Source of the DNA: Dryococelus australis
Lineage: Eukaryota > Arthropoda > Insecta > Phasmatodea > Phasmatidae
Direction: 5' to 3'
Assembly (NCBI GenBank): GCA_029891345.1
Contig: CM057009.1
Coordinates: forward strand, 91,869,416 to 91,933,415
DNA: 64,000 nt
This document shows, piece by piece, positions 45,046 through 57,732 of this stretch; the stretch's first letter is position 1; each line of letters opens with the position of its first letter. Below the pieces are notes generated by a model. That model ran no database searches and had not been told where the DNA came from. It saw only the letters and a list, made by a program, of their open reading frames with translations. Position numbers and translations under genes: made by a program.

Positions 45046-45128
45046 TCCTTCTACTGCGATGGTTTTGCAGTCCAGTGCCTCACCTGAAGGAGACAGATTC
45101 CCGGCCCGAAACGTCGCGAGTAGAAGGA
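45046..45128 (+). ncRNA. Hammerhead-ribozyme-like motif (degenerate)
   Basis: TCCTTCTACTGCG (45046-45058) can pair with CGCGAGTAGAAGGA (45115-45128). Between them are CTGAAGGAG (a CUGANGA-like core with one extra base) and GGCCCGAAACGTC (the GAAAC core followed by a GTC cleavage triplet). This is the layout of type I hammerheads carried by Penelope-like and related elements. The core insertion suggests it is inactive. Confidence 0.35.
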
Positions 45129-45349
45129 AAATGTATGTTAGGGGACAACGGAATCTGGGACAGGCGACGGGGGCCCACCATTTTTCAATTTCCCTTTTTC
45201 ACTTTTTTTTTTTTTTTTTCCCCCCCAAAAAATGTCCTTTTCCCCCTCAAATTCGTCTAAATTTCCCTAATTTTTTCTTCCCAGCTGCAAAAACGAACAC
45301 CCTGAATATTACCTTTCAGCATCAGAGCAGGTGACCAGGAGTTTCGACT

Positions 45350-45660
45350 CTGAACCAGGTGAGCAGGACTCAGGACTCAGGGACCATGGCATTGACCTTG
45401 ACCCCATGACCTTGATTGACATTGAAAATAAAAATTTAAGAAAAAATTCATAAAAGTCAGCAAGCATTTTATGTACTGACTACTGCCGCCATATTGTATA
45501 TGTACTGACTACTACCATCATATTATATGCAGGTAACCTGACCTTGACCCCATGGCCTTGAATTACCTCGATAACAAAAACTCGAGAAAAAATTGAATAA
45601 CTTCATAAAAGTCAGCAAGTGTATTACATTACTGACAACAACTGCCATCTTACTTTCTTT
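45350..45660 (-). repeat. AGGTCA-rich satellite family, locus 3
   Basis: On the minus strand two units read AAGATGGCAG/ATATGGCGGC, then CAGTAGTCAGTACAT, TTTTTTCTNNATTTTT and AAGGTCATGGGGTCAAGGTC. This is the same order as the units at 31.0-31.7 kb. The unit length is about 150 bp. Confidence 0.65.
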
Positions 45661-48600
45661 TCGTTTGCCATTTTTTTACACATTGCTGTAGTTTGTCATT
45701 CACCTTCGACTGCCGTCTTAGATTTTATCACCTAGGTGGCACTAGTGTATTAATTCAGCAGCCAGAATTATTTATGTTTTTTAAAGTGTAGGTGATGCTG
45801 TCGGCGCCCTCCATATTGGTTTATATTTTCAAAACACAGGTGGAGTAAATTTGTCGATTGTACGGCCTGCTATCAGTTGTGACATTGACCATTCCTGCAA
45901 AGTACGTAAACTTCCAATTTTTTGTTTTGTTTTATTCTTAAATTCAAGTATTTTTATTTAAAATCAGTTTTATTTAAAATAGTGATGTAGCTGAAGAGGT
46001 CGATGGCGAGAAACCATTGGCCGACAATATCCACTCCACTTTAACGTAACTAGCCATGGATAGACGTAGAAGCTAGCCGAGACGATATATCTTTCACGAC
46101 AGCCATTGTCAAACCAGGCCTCTCAGCTGATATCACTACTGCTTATAATATACGAGCGTGCAAACCCTATGACATATTGACTTTGTACCAGTCGTATAAC
46201 ACTATTAAAACATTGTTCGGACAACGACCAGCCAATCACCAAAATGCCACGTGATTGCAGCTGGTCAATCGCATGAAGGCATCGAGACATCACATGTGGG
46301 AGTCAGTCTCCGACTACTCTTTTGTTTAAACAAATCAAATGTGACCATTTTATTAATTCCGGTGAAACCAAATATACTTTGTAATGTCGTGAAATTAAAG
46401 CTTGAAGGAAACAATTGGCACATTTTTCCCTTGCTCAAACGCTAAACACACACATGCCTACATGCACAAATATAAACACAGCCAAACAGACAAGAAAGTT
46501 GGCTAAATATTATTTGAATACACCAACTGTACCATGGTTACTGTCTGTTGCTGGCCGTTAATTTGATTGTTACCCAACTCATTAGCAAGAAAAAACTCTT
46601 CACTTTGAATTTGCAATCGAGTAGGTTTTATTTGTTTCAATAACAAACGTCGTTGTGCACTAATAGTTAATTATGTTTCTTTTGCTTAAATCTCTAGTTT
46701 CGTTTCTTATGTTTTTTTCTCGATACTTCGTTTATCTTCACTTTGGCCAGATTCTTTTGGGATATTAGTTTCTTCTGCGTTACTTTAATTAGAATTATTC
46801 ACTCCAATACTCACTCCTTTGTGACCTCAGCAAAATACGTGACTTTCATCTGTTTTTAAATGAACATATTTCCCCCACCCTGTTGCTAATAAAATAAGTT
46901 TTAAGGGTTTGTCTTCAGTAGCCGAAAGGTCACATTTTATCTTTACATGCGATTTCATATTATTTTGTAGTTTAGTGAGAATAGATTAATTAAAGATACG
47001 TGGAACTGTGGCATTTAGTATCAGTATTATTATAGTATCATATAAATGTGTTTTTTTTTTGCGATTATTCAAGGTTGTGTTGATTTTCTGCCTGTGTTGA
47101 TTTTCGCGCTCTGTATGACAATGATATTTACTTAATATGTAACTATGCTGCTTACGAGAGTTAATATTTGTTTAATTATTTTTTATGTCGTTATTCCTAA
47201 TAAACTTTCAATGGTATTTTACAATACCAATTAATATAAGATTTGTTCTTATGTAATACTTACAATAATCAGATTGGAAAGATAGTATATACCAAGTAAG
47301 AAGTCTCAACCCATTAATGTTTAGTTTCTAAGTTCAAATATCCGACTGCTGAGCAAATTTTTTGAATTATTTTATGCGTTTCACACTACTGGAAGATAAA
47401 ATAAAAAATCACAGTGATGTAATTGATCGAGAACGACTAAATTAGCACCAGATTTTACTTGAAGGCAGCACATGAATTGATCGTAATCGCAGTCAACGAC
47501 ACAAAGCTGACACTTCTCGTCCAACATTTTCTGCAATCCTTCGGTCTGACCATCCAGCTTCCTGGAGCCCCACTATTCGACACCCTTACAAACTCAGTTT
47601 ACTGTACGAATGGAGGTTGCTTTCGCCGTCCTGGCATGCTAACAATATCCAAACGTGCTCCGGATTACAGCGAAGCCCTTGCTACTAAACACTTCTCCCG
47701 ATGCTCAACTGGTTACGTTTGTTTGCTTTGACTTTTCCACTTCAACTCAGTGGTCTTCCCCAGGGCATAGTTTCGCATGTAGTTTGGTTAGTTTAAGATA
47801 GAAGAAAATGTATGGTATTAAGTGTAATTTTGTATTAAATAAAAATTAAAAATCTATTTTTTAATACGAATAGCGAATTTTTCATGCGAAAATATTAACA
47901 CAGTTTCAATTGTTAAGATAAAGCAGTTATTTTTCTGAGTATATAAGAGAGTAAATAAGTGTAAGAGAATGAGGAATGTATACTTATGCAAGAGCACCTT
48001 GGCGGCTTATTCTAAGTTCCGTCGGTACCTGCCTACACCGGCCCACACAGTCATGAACCTACTGTCTCGCAGCCGACAACATTATCGTCCGATCCAAATC
48101 GATATTCAGCGTTATCAGTCGTTTAGCATGGAGGCGCAATCGGGCATCTTCGGCTTATCGACTTTCTCCACTCCAAGCTAGACGAGCGTTTCTGTCTCTG
48201 CGCATGGTCGGCAACGTACCAATAAAATATTACTAGAATTGCTTGTTTTAAAATTTGACAAATCTGTTGAAAAAACATTACCCAAAGACACGACTAGTAA
48301 GTTACATATTTTTTGGCTCGTAACAATAGTATATGAATACGAATACGTGTTTTATAAGAAAATAATAGCGAACAGTTTTCGTTGATTTTGTAAGGAGTTT
48401 GAGAGACTGTGGTTGGATGCTGTGTTGAACAGTATTTTTTTCCTTTCGTGAGATATAGATGTTTACGTGTTATGGACGAGGCCCGTGTGTTTAGCAAACC
48501 ATTTGTGTATGTGGGAAATAAAATATTTGGCCAAGGCTAAGTGGAAGAATGTTAGCAGATGTCAATTATAGGATTGACGTAAATCTGTACTGAATAACAA

Positions 48601-48881
48601 AGACATGTACACGTCTTAAATCGATTATATTAATATTCCTAACCTTGGTGTCCGCCGAAGTATACTGCAGAGCCATGGAAAACCTCGTGTTCAAGTGATT
48701 GCGAATTGAAAAACAGTAAGTTTGTGTGTTTTGTAAATGTATTTGTAAACCGTTAATATAATTATTGAAATGCACGTGGCCTGAAAAAGCCGCATTTTCC
48801 ATATTTTTGAAGTGAGTGAATAGTATTTGTTTATTTTGTCTATATCGTAAATTCAACGCGTGTAAGGTTAACTTCGGTCAA
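45661..48881. other. Mostly AT-rich; two weak ORFs
   Basis: The plus frame 47459-47731 (90 codons, GC-richer, Thr- and Leu-rich) and 47969-48181 (70 codons, basic, with AATAAA at 48222) could be exon remnants. No domain is recognised in either. The rest shows nothing. Confidence 0.35.
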
Positions 48882-48897
48882 GTGTGTGTGTGTGTGA

Positions 48898-48970
<73 letters not shown>
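48882..48970. repeat. (TG)n-(TA)n compound microsatellite
   Basis: TG-rich sequence (48882-48904) is followed by about 33 TA units to 48970, then CACACC. Confidence 0.97.
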
Positions 48971-48975
<5 letters not shown>

Positions 48976-50900
48976 CTGCATCTATACGAATACGAACATC
49001 GATATATATGAATCGCGTTTTGTTTTTCATTAAAGCTAAAATTTCCGAAGTTAAATAATTTGAATGTTATTTCCATAGGAGCAAAATTTTCAACCACTCC
49101 ATCAAAATACCTAGCATGCAAAACAAAATGCCGCACGCTTGTAAGAACATTAAAATAATGTCGTCTCATGAAAGACGTGAATCTAAAGCCCCCCTTCCGC
49201 CCCAAAGCATCACTGTTTCCTTTTTCCCTCGGACCAAAACAAACAGAACCCCAACATATATAACTTGGTAATTACAAAAATTAATGAATTTGGAATACCA
49301 ACCTAGCTATAACATCCTACATTAATTACTGGACGGAAGTTAGGTAACGTTAGTCTTTCAGTGCCCGTCACGACAGGAAACACGAGGAAAGAGGAAAATA
49401 CATGTATCTATGCATTGGTCTCAAACAGTTCTTTACCAACGTATTTTTCTTCACTGACAAAACAGCTGTGGTGGAAGGATAAATTGTGGCTGTGCTAATT
49501 TTCTAGGATTGTCAAAATTTACCCCACTTACATGAATTAGACTATAACTGAGCCAGCCGTAAAACATTCCAAACTGTAGGCTATTAGGGGCCAAAATACA
49601 AATGTATACAGCTTATAAGCTTTCTTTAAAAAAAAAATCTTGTTACCGCATAACATCAAATAACTGTATTTCACATATTTAAAAAAAAAGTATAAATTAT
49701 TCGAGAGGGGAATTTCGATCTCGTAGCACAGATACGCCTGCGTTACACAGAACACAACTTAACCGTTAGACCACCGAACACATGCTGTTTGAGGGGTAAA
49801 TAAATGTAAGGTAATAGTAATTTATTGAATAATTATTTACAATTGAGTATTTGTAGTAGATTTACGCGCTTGTAATAAGATCCCACAACTAAAAAATAGT
49901 CTGTATAATGTTGTACACGGTGTTAAATAAGGACAGATGTGTGTGATGCACGTTTGTAATAGTTGTAACCAATCTTTTCATGCTTATTCGTATCGTAAAT
50001 GTACGCGTAGGAAAATTATAACTCCATACAACACAAACACGTGCTGCACTGACTTTATATTACACAATATTTATTTTCATATCATTGAAATACACGGCCA
50101 TATTTCATAACGACGCCCGCCATATTAGTTACCCTACGAAATTCTAGCCTGCCATCTGCTCGTGAGCAGTAGAGAAGTTCCAACTCCACTCGTGACGTCA
50201 CTCAACCTTCGTTTCAAGCTTAGAATACCGAACGGTGGTCTGAGCCGATAGTTGTAAAGAATCTGTCGTTTTACGTAGGAATGAGAGACTTAGAATAACC
50301 CCCCAGGAGCAGCGAACTCGGAACCAACTCCTGTGATAATGGTTTGAGTAGGTATATCCTACGATGTTCCATCGCCTCTGATGTTGATACAGGGGAAATC
50401 AACCAGTGCACGGTACATTCAGAACGTCATCCAACCAATTCTGCTAACATTTTTGCAGGTTCAGGGGTGTTTGGGCAGGAGGATGCGTTATTTCAGCAAG
50501 TCAAAGCCTGTCCACCTTTTTTTTAAAAAAAGTTTGACAAATAAGTACCTGTTTTTCAAATTCTTAATAAGTGTAGACTATCAACTATAAGATTTCTGGC
50601 ATTTAAAAAATATATTTCCTAGCATATGAAATACCATTTGAATATAAGTATGTTTGTCTTTTTTTCAATATATTTTGTAGGTCCTGTGATAAATCAGGAT
50701 GCAATTGAAAACCGTACAAATTATTCCAAGTATCAAACAACAAACAGCTAACAGTTGGCCAACTGTTGGCAGTGGTGGGAAACTTTTGCATTTATGACTA
50801 TCAACATTTCTTATTTGGCTGACAATCAGGTCATATAAACAAAATTGGCACTACCTATTGCTTAAATAATTGTAATATAGCCCAATGATATCATAATTAT
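48971..50900. other. Intergenic, no gene recognised
   Basis: It contains a tRNA-like segment (49701-49780) and a GC-richer patch at 50100-50260 with CCGCCATATT and TGACGTCA (a CRE palindrome at 50202-50209), possibly promoter-like. No ORF follows. Confidence 0.4.
49701..49780 (-). tRNA. tRNA-like segment
   Basis: On the minus strand GGTGGTCTAACGGTTAAG (A-box-like) and GAGATCGAAATTCCCC (B-box-like) lie at tRNA spacing. The ends do not pair. It is likely a tRNA-derived repeat head. Confidence 0.4.
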
Positions 50901-50904
50901 TGCT

Positions 50905-51500
50905 AGAATTCAACAGATGCCCGACATGCATACCATAAACGAAATGCTTACTATTAATTACAGCTGGGAAAGTATTAGTAGCATGTTTAAGGGCCATTTA
51001 TGGCAGATCAACTGTTACACACAGCTGGGAAATATTAGCAGCAAGCTAACGGGCCATTTACGGCATGCCAACTGTTGTTTATTGCTGGGAATATACAAAC
51101 AGCAAACTTTTGGGATACTCATTGTATACCAACTGTTACATACTGTCCCTGATGTATTAGAAGAGTGCTAATGGACCACTGATGGCATGCAAACTGTTGT
51201 TTACGTCTGCGGACATACAAGCAGAAAACTTGTAGACCACTCGTTGTATACCAACTGTTACTTATTGCCGCGAATTTATTGGTAGCCTGCTAATGGACCA
51301 CGTATTGTATGCCAAATTTGCTGACTGCTGGGGACATAATAGCAGCATATTTACGAGTCTGGTATGCTTTTCACTGAAGAAATATTATCAGCAAGCTTAT
51401 GTGCCATTTATTGTATGCGAACTGTTGCTACTGGGGACATATTACTGATAATTGCATTGGCCATTTATGGCATATCGACAATATTTTATTGGGCAATATC
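50905..51500. repeat. 60-62-bp minisatellite
   Basis: The phrase GCTGGGAANTATTAGCAGC recurs at 50963, 51024, 51084, 51145, 51205, 51267 and 51327 (spacings 61, 60, 61, 60, 62 and 60), then at 51372 and 51430. Each unit also contains GGCCATTTATGGCATGCCAA followed by CTGTT. The unit is not a multiple of three, so the open frame at 50917-51171 is incidental. Confidence 0.9.
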
Positions 51501-51984
51501 AAATAGCCTATGTGAATTCACTTGATTTTTTTTATTTTATGCATATATGAAACAAAATTAATGTGACATTGCTGATAATTGGTGGGAAATATTTCTAGAC
51601 TGGAAACCTGCAAATATTAACATGTAAAAAATGCATTATTTTGTCTTTTATATTTTTCCTGAGAGTAGCCCGAAAAAAAATTCTAGACTTTAAAAACACA
51701 GAAATCTTAGTATTGACTTATGATATTAACATAAGTAGTGAATGAAACGAAGCTAATATTACAACTTGCATGATATGTAGAAAGTATTCGGATTTACTTA
51801 AAAGACTTAATGTTAGAGTAGTTGTTAGCATTCTCCACTGTGAACGAAAAATTTGTGAGTTCATTCCAGGTTCTTCCAAAGAAATTTACTAATTGTGAAA
51901 TAATGATGACGATAACATACATGAATGTAGTAAATTAAATAAGTTTTACTTGGGCGAAAATTATTACTTTTTGGCTTTAAAAAT

Positions 51985-52330
51985 GCATGACAAGCTGCTT
52001 CAGAGTGGGCCACAACAGCTGGGTTGTAAGTGGCAAATAGCTGGGCCACAAGTAGCTTGCCAACAGTTGGCTGACGACGTGTCGTTAATTTACGGCAGGC
52101 CAGAAGCAGAAAGTCAGTGGGCCACTACTGTTGCACATGGCCCACATGGCATGCATGGTGTACAACTGGGTATGCAGAAGTGGACCGCTTGTGGGCAGAT
52201 TGTAATTTGTTACATGGATGTGATCTGAACAGTGGCCGAGATGTAGCCAACTGCTTACAATAGTCAAGAATCATTATGTGGGCCACAAGCATCTGCGGGT
52301 GTATTACAGACGTTCGCTGATTGTTAACTA
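51985..52330. repeat. TGGGCCAC-rich degenerate repeat
   Basis: TGGGCCAC recurs near 52006, 52043, 52117 and 52279, with variants such as TGGCCCAC. CCAACAGTTGGC, also seen at 50755-50772, lies at 52060. This block seems related in vocabulary to the 60-62-bp array but has no fixed period. Confidence 0.45.
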
Positions 52331-54350
52331 ATTATGGAAACCTACGTGGGCTGCTCGTGTAGAAATAGATTCGCACTAGTGGGCCAAATGACTTTTGCTA
52401 CTTGGGAGGTGTCGTGTCAGGCGAGCTTACAGGAAGTTTATAAATTACATTAGTGGCAGGCGATCAAGTCCTTTGACTTCAATCTCTACAACTCCCGAGC
52501 AGATTTTCGCCCAAGTTCACCACAACTATAACAAACATTAGCTTAATTCCAAAGAATTGGGTTCGACGAAAACACAAGAAAAGGGGATAAAAGTAAGCTG
52601 TTGAGAGTTTTTTGTGACATGAATCAAGAAAAACTTTTCCGATTAGTCCATTACGTTTCGTGTAAATGGGACTGACCATTTCCTTTCTTTGCGATGATTC
52701 GTGGTATCATATTTGAGCATTTCGTTACACGAAAGAACAATTTGTAATTTCTATATTTTCTCGTTACATAAATATGGCTGGCGCCGATTGTTGACATGAG
52801 GCCGCAAATCAACTTTGTATACTGCAGCTTCCGAGACCGAAGTAGGATTGAGAAGTAACGACAGTTTTTGTAGAAACTATAAACTTGGGGAGAATGAATA
52901 AAACATTATCTGCACTGATAGTATATTACGACCCTTTGGCCACACTAACGTAGCAGCGCTTTCCACTTAAGGTCACTCTATACCCAGCGACGGTTGTGCG
53001 ACGTGATCGTATTACGTCAGTTCACTTGTAGCTGCAGTGCGAGAAACGCTGGCTGCCCCACTTGTGATTTCCACGGAAGAAGAGCAGCTTGCAGCGATAA
53101 GTTTTTGTGGTCGGAGCGCCGCAGTCCGCCGAAACCTCAAACGCCATCGGAATGACCTTGGTGTGGTGAGACCGGGAGCCTAGACTCTCATAACTCACAG
53201 GGTGTTTGTAAAACAAATGCACCCCGACACATACCCTAATCATAGGGTTAGGCGGCGGGGCGCCGTGTAGCTATCTTTTTTGTGGGCACCGGGCCAGTAT
53301 TTAGGCTGTTTATTTGGCGTTTCCTATTTGAAAGGAAAATTACGTATTTGTGTGTCCGGCAAAGGAGTGAAACTTCCCTCCAAACCCCGGCTGAAGTGAA
53401 TGTCAGTGTCGTGATGTCTGTCCAACATTTTGGCCCGTTGTGTGCAAGTATGCTAATTAATCTCGCGTGTAATGTGTAGGTGAGTCCTTAGTCTCCCGGG
53501 CCAGCCCACGGGGTACGTTTCATCGCGTGGTCGTGTAGTGACATTGGAAAGAAATAAATCAGTGTTGGTAAACTGGAGGGGCCTTGGGACCAGAATCCAT
53601 TCAGACTCCAGTCAAAGCAGAACCTCTCCCCTCCCCTTCTCACGCCCCCACACACCATCCTCTTCTTCCCGACCTGAAACAAACTATCAAGTATGTGTGT
53701 CATTATGAGTAATGAGTATTGATAACAGTTTATATACATATATACATTTTAAAAGGATTTTTTGTATTTTGTAATTTTAATTTTATGTGTTTTTTAGTTA
53801 TTATTAATATAATTTAAGTATTCAGTTTTGTTTGGTTTTGCTTGGTTTGGTTTGGTTAGCTCCCCAGACCCCTACATCTACTGGCACGAGTGTCTCTCGA
53901 CCTGGAAAACGAGTGGTGGTTGCGGCTATTTCCCACCTTTCACGAATTCCCACATAACCAGCCTCAGCAGGGCGCCCTAGATGATCGGTGCAGTGTGTCT
54001 GTTAGCCTTGGAGTAGTGTGGAGAGCAATGAGATAGATGTTGACTCTAGCCTGTGTGCGGGCGACTGAAGTGTTTTAGCTGGTGCCATGCTAACGCTAAA
54101 CGCTAAAAATGTTGGGGGGGAACCTGCTCCCCTACCAAGTTATTAATCATGGACTTGCAGATCTTGCGTTTAGGTCATAGGGACATCTACGCCTACCATG
54201 GGTATTGTATGAACATGGGGGGATGAGCATGAATAAAAATAACAATCTGGGATTAATATCGGATGTAAGATAAAAATCTAGGTGAAAAATTGAACATTAA
54301 ATAAAAATCTAATATTAATTAATTAATTATTGTTCGTAGACCTTATTTAT
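52331..54350. other. Intergenic, no gene recognised
   Basis: Positions 52900-53700 are GC-richer, with open frames of 65-83 codons on both strands and no domain. A T/G-rich TTTGGTTTTGCTTGGTTTGG tract lies near 53830. No gene can be supported. Confidence 0.4.
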
Positions 54351-56599
54351 ATTCATGGCAGCCACAAGCACACCAACATCAACTCGCGAGACCCCAATCC
54401 AGGCGGCATCCTCGAAAAAAGGCCGCAAAAGTCCATGACCCTTGACACCGTGATGGGGGGGGGGGGGGATTATCGCGAATTATTACAATTTCTCTGAAGG
54501 TAGTGTCCTTCAGCGACGAACTCGTCCAATTGGCATCTGGGGGTTAGTAAATATATAGGATTGTTTTTGATTGGCTTTTTATAATATTTATATTGTTAAT
54601 GATTTTTATTTAATTTTTTTTTGTATTTTATTGTTTTTAAATATGTGAATTAATACTAATGTTAGTAGAAAGCGACGAAAGGATTTGGTTAGTTAATAAT
54701 TATTAATTATAATTCACGGTAGTTCTTTGCCTAGCTAATACTAGTGTTTACTATAGTAAGTAATTGTGTTGTTAGTAGTGCAAGAAATACTGTTTGGGGG
54801 AAAACTTCTAGAGAGAGATATATACTTTACGTATGCCCCACGTATGAATATTAGCCCCTGTAAGAAAACGGGTGAACCCTGCTATGGTTTTCTAAACAAA
54901 TGTATTGTATACAGGCAGAACTGCATGATTAAAGTGCAACAACCTGGGAGAAATCCATAGCGATAAAACTAACATCAAACATTACCCAACTGGTAGTTAT
55001 TTAGCATACCGCAAACCATCGTCGTAGTTGCTGGTTTTCCACACCAACAGAATTTCTATTATCTGGATAACCTTGCTCACAATCAGGTTCTGTGCAGCCC
55101 TCTGCATAGCTATACAACACTACAAAACACGCCGAAAGACGTAGGAACCAACTATTTATTTATTTAAAGCAATGAAAGCCTTCCAATATTTTTAAAGAAT
55201 AATTTAATGTGGAAAATATCATAGACGTAAATTGGCTGAAAGTTTCATTCCTTGGTAGTGTTAAAAATGCAAGGGATATGCACCTAGCAGCTGGACTAGG
55301 TCTATAAAGATATCTCTCATTATGCCTGCTACAAATGCCAATTAAGTGAATACAGTATTTGAAAGCTAAAAAAATATATTATCTCGACATCTTGAATGTC
55401 GCACACACTCAAATTTTTGCAGAGTAGATTTAATTCAGTTCAAAATAAAAGTCGCAAATGTTCTCACAATTGGCCGTTACAGTCAATTACGTGCCTGTAT
55501 AATTACATATTTAAAATGCTCCTGGCTAGCACAGTTTAGGTTGGTAGAGTAAATCAGATACTTATTTAAATCTCAGGCACTTTTTGACCACTGAAAAGTG
55601 TCGTGAAATGTGCCTGCTTACTTTAAAAGTTTATTTAACACTCTCACGTACGTGTAACGGTCACTGTACATTAAGATGGGACCATACCTTATATAAATGT
55701 AGAGTTTATCACACTTATTTTATATGTAGACCTGTTCTGAAGGTAGTACTGTGTACCGTTGGCTTGTAACTCAAATGTTTATATACTTTTTTTGGGTCTA
55801 ATTAACCTTAAAACATTTAATTTATACTTTCAATGTAGAACTAAGACCTCACTGGCCTGTTGCCGTTGTGACCCACTTAATTCAAGATGGAGTATGGAAC
55901 ATTCCATTACCATCCATTATCGGCAGCGGTTAAAAATTAAAATTAATTCAGAGTACATAGGGCTTAACCCAGGGTACTTTCCAATACCGTGACGATTCAA
56001 AATGGTGCGTCTAAATGTTATCAACTTGCACACAATAAACAAATTACTTGAAACCTGATAAAACAAAATAAAATTACAACAATTCACATATGGAAAATTA
56101 ACATTTCAGCTGCTGCGTGAACATTATTATTACGTAGAATTAATAAAATGTAGTTATGTTATAACATTATTACATGTGAAACCTATGACACTCATAATAT
56201 TTGTTTACAAAAAAACGTGCGTGTACTAGTATTATAAATTTGCATGCTAACTTAAAATGTGTTGAAATGCAAATAGCATGTTTTGGATAACCATACGTTA
56301 CAGTGGTGTATAATATAATATCTGGCAGTGCTCAATTTGATATACTATGACTAAATTATCTAATATACACTGTGATTGACATGTTAACTTTGAAAGGATT
56401 TTTATATTTATATATTTTCGTTTTCCACAGGTTTTTCTGTGTGTAAAGTATGTCGGGCGTGTGTAGTATGTGTCTGGTGTGATTCCATTCCTAGCTATGG
56501 CTGAACAGAGTGTAGTGTGCGTGATGTCTGGTGTGTAGGTGTGTAGAGACCTCCTGGCAGCACGAGGTGTGAGGGTCGACTGATGTGTGAAGCCCAACT
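54351..56599. other. AT-rich, no gene recognised
   Basis: It begins with an open 27-codon start (ATGGCAGCCACAAGCACACC, basic end) of uncertain meaning. A G16 run lies at 54452-54468. Otherwise it is AT-rich, with one 99-codon minus frame at 56597-56298 (Thr- and His-rich) of no recognised family. Confidence 0.4.
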
Positions 56600-57110
56600 T
56601 TTTTCTAACTACCTTATTACTATGTGTTAAGTGAAAGCCCGGTGGGTCGAGCGGGATTTAATGCATCTCAGGACTAGACTCCTTACGCCTACAAGGATAG
56701 GAAATCATCCAAGGAGACATGCATCACGGCAGAGAGGGATTGGGCAGCCATGGCCTGCAATTGGGGGACATGACTACCTCCCTAAGTGTACTTATAGCTA
56801 AGCTATCACTAGAAGAGACTGGGAAAAACCGGCATAGACAGCGTAAAAACCCAGTCGACAGAATAGAAGTCAAAACTTTTCATGTATTAAACAGAAATGC
56901 TACAGGAGACAGAGCGTGTGTGCAACATGCTCGTGTTAGTAGAGATTAAAAAGCTAGCAGAGAGGGAAGGGAACTATATTTCCTTTCTCCTTGACAATTG
57001 GAGGGAGACACTGGCTTGTAACCAGAGAGGTGCTTGCACGCCTCTTTGGTGGGGCAAGTGGCGCTATTGGGCGGTTTCCCCCGATTCCCCAGAAGAACCT
57101 GAAAACTAAA
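56600..57110 (-). mobile_element. Relict Jockey-like 3' UTR (third copy)
   Basis: Diverged but collinear with the 3' UTRs at 57733 and 61766. Shared blocks are ATGCATCTCAGG (56659), CCTTACGCCT (56681), ACATGCATCACGG (56717), CCATGGCCTGCAATTG (56749) and a GAAAAACCGGC-AAACCCAG stretch. No ORF2 remains attached on its right, only ~600 bp of unrelated or unaligned sequence. Confidence 0.55.
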
Positions 57111-57732
57111 GAGGATAATGTGAGTTGCCAGTAAGCGTCAGCGACAGCTGAGCCAACACTTACTGATTTTTAGATGTCCGTGAAGAGACGTTACAGCCTG
57201 TGAAAATAAAGGGGTTAAGTAATTAATCTAATATCAAAATAACCTAAGAATCTTATAGTAACTGAGCATACGTGTTAAATCTAATGCTGTGCTACCTCTC
57301 TCTTCACCTTAAGGAGGGGAGGGGAACTAAAATGAAACGTAACATAAAAGTTAACCTATTGCACAATTGGCCTCCACAAACTAATTTCCCTGACCTCTCC
57401 CCTTTACAGGAGACAAGGCTCGGGGAAACCAGCCGCTTGGCAATATTTAAGTTACCCTGGCTAGGGGTGTAACTTTAACCTGTGCCCTATAAGAGAGCAC
57501 AGGCCTGGTGTTGCAGAGAAGCTTGCAGTCCTCTTCTAACAAAATAATTATACCTATTCTGATTGTATCCGGTACAAATCGGGTGCGCTCAGGAGTTTGC
57601 CTGTACTGCACAGCAAACTATCCTTTCGTAAATAAGCAGGGCAACGCTACTGCAAAGAACGTCCGACCTGGACCGAGCATAGTGCGATGAATGAATGAAA
57701 TCGAGGACTGTGATCCCTGTGTGAGGCCAATT
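57111..57732. other. Spacer between relict and Jockey copy 1
   Basis: No domain is recognised. A hairpin, TGTGCCCTATAAGAGAGCAC, lies near 57481. Frames of 60-66 codons are open on the plus strand. It may be a diverged ORF2 or UTR piece of the relict element. Confidence 0.35.
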
